From NCBI GenBank assembly GCA_913055155.1, contig CAJXJR010000009.1, positions 62,001-126,000 of the forward strand: a stretch of DNA of 64,000 bases, read 5' to 3'. This stretch comes from an uncultured Erythrobacter sp. GTDB lineage: Bacteria > Pseudomonadota > Alphaproteobacteria > Sphingomonadales > Sphingomonadaceae. Below the pieces are notes generated by a model that saw nothing but the letters and a program-made list of their open reading frames with translations, did no database searches and was not told the origin of the DNA. Both the position numbers and the translations under genes were made by a program. Positions 61,456-64,000 of the stretch are shown here, one piece after another; position 1 is the stretch's first letter, and each line of letters begins with the position of its first letter.

Positions 61456-63344
61456 ATTTCCACCTGGCTGCCCAGTTCCACCACGCGGTTGGTGGGCAGG
61501 CGGAAGAATTCCATTGGCGTTGCCGCGTTGCGCATCATCCACGCGAACAGCTTTTCGCGCCAGACCATCATGCCCGGCTTCTCGGCACTCAGCAGGGTCT
61601 GGCGACTGAGGAAGAAGCTGGTTTGCATCATGTCGAACTGCCCCCCGCACAGATCGTGCCGCTGGAGCGCCGTGGGCACGTCGGTTTCCTGCATGAAACC
61701 GTAATTCAGCACCACGCGGAAAAACCCGTCGCCAAGTTCCTGCACGCTGAATCGGTCTTCCTCGCCGACATAGGGCACATCGGCAATGTTGACCGTCAGC
61801 ACGATCACACGTTCGTGCAGCACCTTGTTGTGCTTGATGTTGTGCAACAGCGCAGAGGGCGTGCCCTTGCTGCCCGAATTCATGAAGATCGCCGTACCAG
61901 GCACGCGCGCGGTGCTGCCGCGGGCGGACTTGGCGAAGATATCCAGCGGCAGGCCCGCTTCGGTCATGCGCTGACGCATCAGCGCGCGCCCCTTCGACCA
62001 TGTGGTGAGCAGGGTGAAGGCCATCGCACCCACCAGCAGCGGGAACCAGCCACCATCGGGCACCTTGGTCAGGTTGGCGGCGAAGTAGGCGCCGTCCACG
62101 ATCAGGAAGGTCAGCACGACCGGCGCGGCCACCCACCAGCGCCATTTCCACACGCCCACCAGCAGCGCGGCCATCAGCAAGGTGTCGATCGTCATCGCGC
62201 CGGTCACCGCGATGCCGTACGCGCTGGCAAGGTTCGACGAATTCTGGAAGGTCAGCACCAGCAGGATCACCGCGCACATAAGCGCCCAGTTGATGACCGG
62301 GATATAGATCTGGCCATGGTGTTCATCGCTGGTGTGGCGGATCGACAGGCGCGGCACGAAGCCCAGCTGGATCGCCTGGTGGGTGATGGAAAACGCGCCC
62401 GAGATCACCGCCTGGCTGGCGATGAAGGTGGCGCAGGTGGCCAGGATCACCAGCGGCAGGCGATAGGCTTCCGGCGCAAGGAAGAAGAACGGACTCATGA
62501 TCGCCTCTTCCGCTGCGGCATCGGGAAGGCCCAGGATCATGGCGCCCTGGCCGAAGTAGTTGATCACCAGGCACGGCATGACAAAGCCGAACCACGACAG
62601 CTTCATCGGCCCGCGCCCGAAATGGCCCATGTCGGAATAAAGCGCCTCTGCCCCCGTCACGGCCAGTACCACCGAGCCAAGCGCGAGGAAGGCGAACCAC
62701 TTGTCGGTGAGGAAGAACTGGATCGCGTACCACGGGTTCAGCGCCCAGAGGATTTCCGGCGTGTTGAACAGCTGGACCACCCCCAGCAGGGCGATGGTGC
62801 TGAAATAGAGGATCATCACCGGCGCGAACATCGCCCCCACCTTGGCCGTACCGCGCCTTTGCAGCACGAACAGGCCGATCAGCAGGCCAAGGGCAATGGG
62901 AATGACGAAGGGGTCTAGGTCGTGGTTCACGACCGTCAAGCCTTCCACCGCGGAAAGCACGGAAATGGCCGGCGTAATCATCGAGTCGCCGTAGAACAAA
63001 GCCGTGGCGGCCACGCCCAGCAGCACCACCAGCCAGCTGGAACCGGTCTTGCCCATGCTGCGCGACAGCAGGGCAACCAGCGCCAGGCTGCCGCCCTGCC
63101 CGTTGTTGTCGGCCCGCATCAGGATGGTGACATACTGGATCGCCACCACCAGCGTCATCGACCAGAAGATCAGGCTGACCACGCCCAGGATGTGCAGGTC
63201 GTCGATCGGCAGGCTGTGCGCGCCGCGAAAGGTCTCGCGGAAGGCATATAGCGGCGACGTACCGATATCGCCGAAGACGATGCCAATGGCACCGGCGGCG
63301 AGTTTCAGCTTGGCAGAACTCCGGTCTGGTCCGGTTGCGCTCAT
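61452..63344 (-). CDS. kup: Low-affinity potassium transporter Kup
   Basis: 630-residue inner-membrane K+:H+ symporter with about 12 membrane segments and a C-terminal cytosolic region (about 450-630). The start [20 protein letters not shown] and [14 protein letters not shown] are Kup hallmarks. The C-terminal cytosolic domain ends [13 protein letters not shown] at 63344. It overlaps the gene at 61048 by CTAG at 61452-61455. A gene on the same strand lies upstream at 63436. Confidence 0.96.
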   Translation of the reverse strand: MSATGPDRSSAKLKLAAGAIGIVFGDIGTSPLYAFRETFRGAHSLPIDDLHILGVVSLIFWSMTLVVAIQYVTILMRADNNGQGGSLALVALLSRSMGKTGSSWLVVLLGVAATALFYGDSMITPAISVLSAVEGLTVVNHDLDPFVIPIALGLLIGLFVLQRRGTAKVGAMFAPVMILYFSTIALLGVVQLFNTPEILWALNPWYAIQFFLTDKWFAFLALGSVVLAVTGAEALYSDMGHFGRGPMKLSWFGFVMPCLVINYFGQGAMILGLPDAAAEEAIMSPFFFLAPEAYRLPLVILATCATFIASQAVISGAFSITHQAIQLGFVPRLSIRHTSDEHHGQIYIPVINWALMCAVILLVLTFQNSSNLASAYGIAVTGAMTIDTLLMAALLVGVWKWRWWVAAPVVLTFLIVDGAYFAANLTKVPDGGWFPLLVGAMAFTLLTTWSKGRALMRQRMTEAGLPLDIFAKSARGSTARVPGTAIFMNSGSKGTPSALLHNIKHNKVLHERVIVLTVNIADVPYVGEEDRFSVQELGDGFFRVVLNYGFMQETDVPTALQRHDLCGGQFDMMQTSFFLSRQTLLSAEKPGMMVWREKLFAWMMRNAATPMEFFRLPTNRVVELGSQVEI

Positions 63345-63435
63345 ATGGATTTGCAGCCCACGTGGCCCGTATCGAACGGCGAAGCGGGCGCGTTAGCAGC
63401 ACTGGAGCCCTGCCGCAACATGATGCGGTGCAGCA

Positions 63436-64000
63436 TTACTCCCCGTCTTCCGCGGGGGCTCCCTCCGGCGAAGGTGCTGCTATCGGTGGCTGGCCTGCCT
63501 GCATGGCCCCCAGCATGGCATCGAGTCGCGCCAGGCGATCTTCCATCCCGGCCCTGCCCTCGGCATCCTCGGGCGCACCTTCCAGCGTTTCGCGCCAGAC
63601 CTGCCGCGCTTCCATCAACCGACCCTGCCGCACCAGCGACACGCCGAGGAAGTAACCCGGGGCAAGGTTATCGGGCTTCACCGCCGAAGCGCGCTGGAAG
63701 GCATAGAGCGAAGCCTGCGACAGCGCCCCGTCGGCGTGCTCTGTCAGGGCGATGGCCTGTGCCAGCCACGCTTCGAAATCCTGCGGATCCTGCCGGGTAA
63801 CGCCTTCCAGCATCTGCGCTGCCTCGGCATAGCGGCCGCGGCGCGCCATGGCGTCGGACACAACCAGCATTTCGCTGGCCGAGCGATCGCCTTGCGAGAC
63901 GAATTCGCGCCGCGCCTCGACCACGTCGAATTCCTGCTCGCTGGCAGCTTCTACGGCTGCTTTCGGCGCGGAAGGCAGTTCGGGGCTGGCCTGCAAGGCA
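63436..64000 (-). CDS. TPR protein, CcmI/CycH-like C-terminal part (runs off right edge)
   Basis: About 188 codons of an open frame whose start lies beyond 64000. The visible part is built of TPR helices: EMLVVSDAMARRGRYAEAAQMLEGVTRQDP, DFEAWLAQAIALTEHADGALS, APGYFLGVSLVRQGRLMEARQVWRETLEGAPEDAEGRAGMEDRLARL. The order and the 'GAP-x-D-A' turn before a final helix are typical for the C-terminal domain of CcmI/CycH, which holds apocytochrome c for haem attachment, or related NrfG-type proteins. The anchor and start are outside the window, so the name is provisional. It is on the same strand as kup, 91 bases upstream. Confidence 0.6.
   Translation of the reverse strand, partial: ALQASPELPSAPKAAVEAASEQEFDVVEARREFVSQGDRSASEMLVVSDAMARRGRYAEAAQMLEGVTRQDPQDFEAWLAQAIALTEHADGALSQASLYAFQRASAVKPDNLAPGYFLGVSLVRQGRLMEARQVWRETLEGAPEDAEGRAGMEDRLARLDAMLGAMQAGQPPIAAPSPEGAPAEDGE

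Noticed and set aside
1-64000. CRISPR array, insertion sequence, integrase or prophage
   Set aside because: No array of regular direct repeats and no transposase, integrase or phage structural gene was recognised on either strand.

Overview
The window is GC-rich and densely coded. It reads as a chromosome segment of a sphingomonad, most likely an Erythrobacteraceae-type alphaproteobacterium. Pointers are the C4-pathway 5-aminolevulinate synthase, the dapF-mtaB-ftsY-yciB order, lepB-rnc-era, acpP-fabF-mltG, a deoxyhypusine-synthase-like polyamine enzyme, and many GTG/TTG starts with 4-base stop/start overlaps. No 16S gene is present, so the family assignment is inference. I see no insertion sequence, integrase, prophage or CRISPR array.

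Layout. 0-9.3 kb: the N-terminal part of a SIR2-like protein cut by the left edge, an RhlE-type RNA helicase, a divergent NRAMP-type transporter, an old-yellow-enzyme reductase coupled to pgi, and lepB-rnc-era. 9.3-18 kb: an MFS exporter, topA, two membrane proteins, a dprA gene that has lost its whole central domain, plsY, murI and hemA. 18-28 kb: a PAS-GGDEF-EAL-PilZ c-di-GMP protein, a c-type haem lipoprotein, and ornithine decarboxylase and a deoxyhypusine-synthase-like enzyme flanking a LemA plus two-DUF3137 block, then threonine dehydratase, a tandem MAPEG pair and an orphan response regulator. 28-32 kb: a trehalose operon (otsB, GH15 hydrolase, otsA). 32-39.5 kb: a plus-strand run of universal stress protein, VIT1-type transporter, P2-type ATPase, CaCA exchanger and a second DEAD-box helicase, ending at an elongator tRNA-Met.

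39.6-48 kb: a cNMP-binding membrane protein, a 2'-5' RNA ligase-like protein, mltG, fabF and acpP, a coupled pair of secreted proteins of unknown function, an MBL-rhodanese sulfur-metabolism protein, and two hypothetical proteins. 48-55 kb: aspS, rnd coupled to oxyR, pgsA and an LplT-like MFS carrier. 55-64 kb: an EVE-domain protein, a membrane GGDEF/EML protein, the coupled dapF-mtaB-ftsY-yciB run, a potassium transporter Kup, and a TPR protein resembling CcmI/CycH running off the right edge.

Most genes are housekeeping (envelope lipid and peptidoglycan synthesis, RNA processing, protein export, haem). The accessory or stress layer consists of trehalose turnover, polyamines, the cation-transport run, OxyR and two c-di-GMP proteins. 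The most notable points are the gutted dprA, a hemA without ATG at the family's usual start, the cation-transport run, the LemA/DUF3137 block between two polyamine genes, and the SIR2-like fragment at the left edge.
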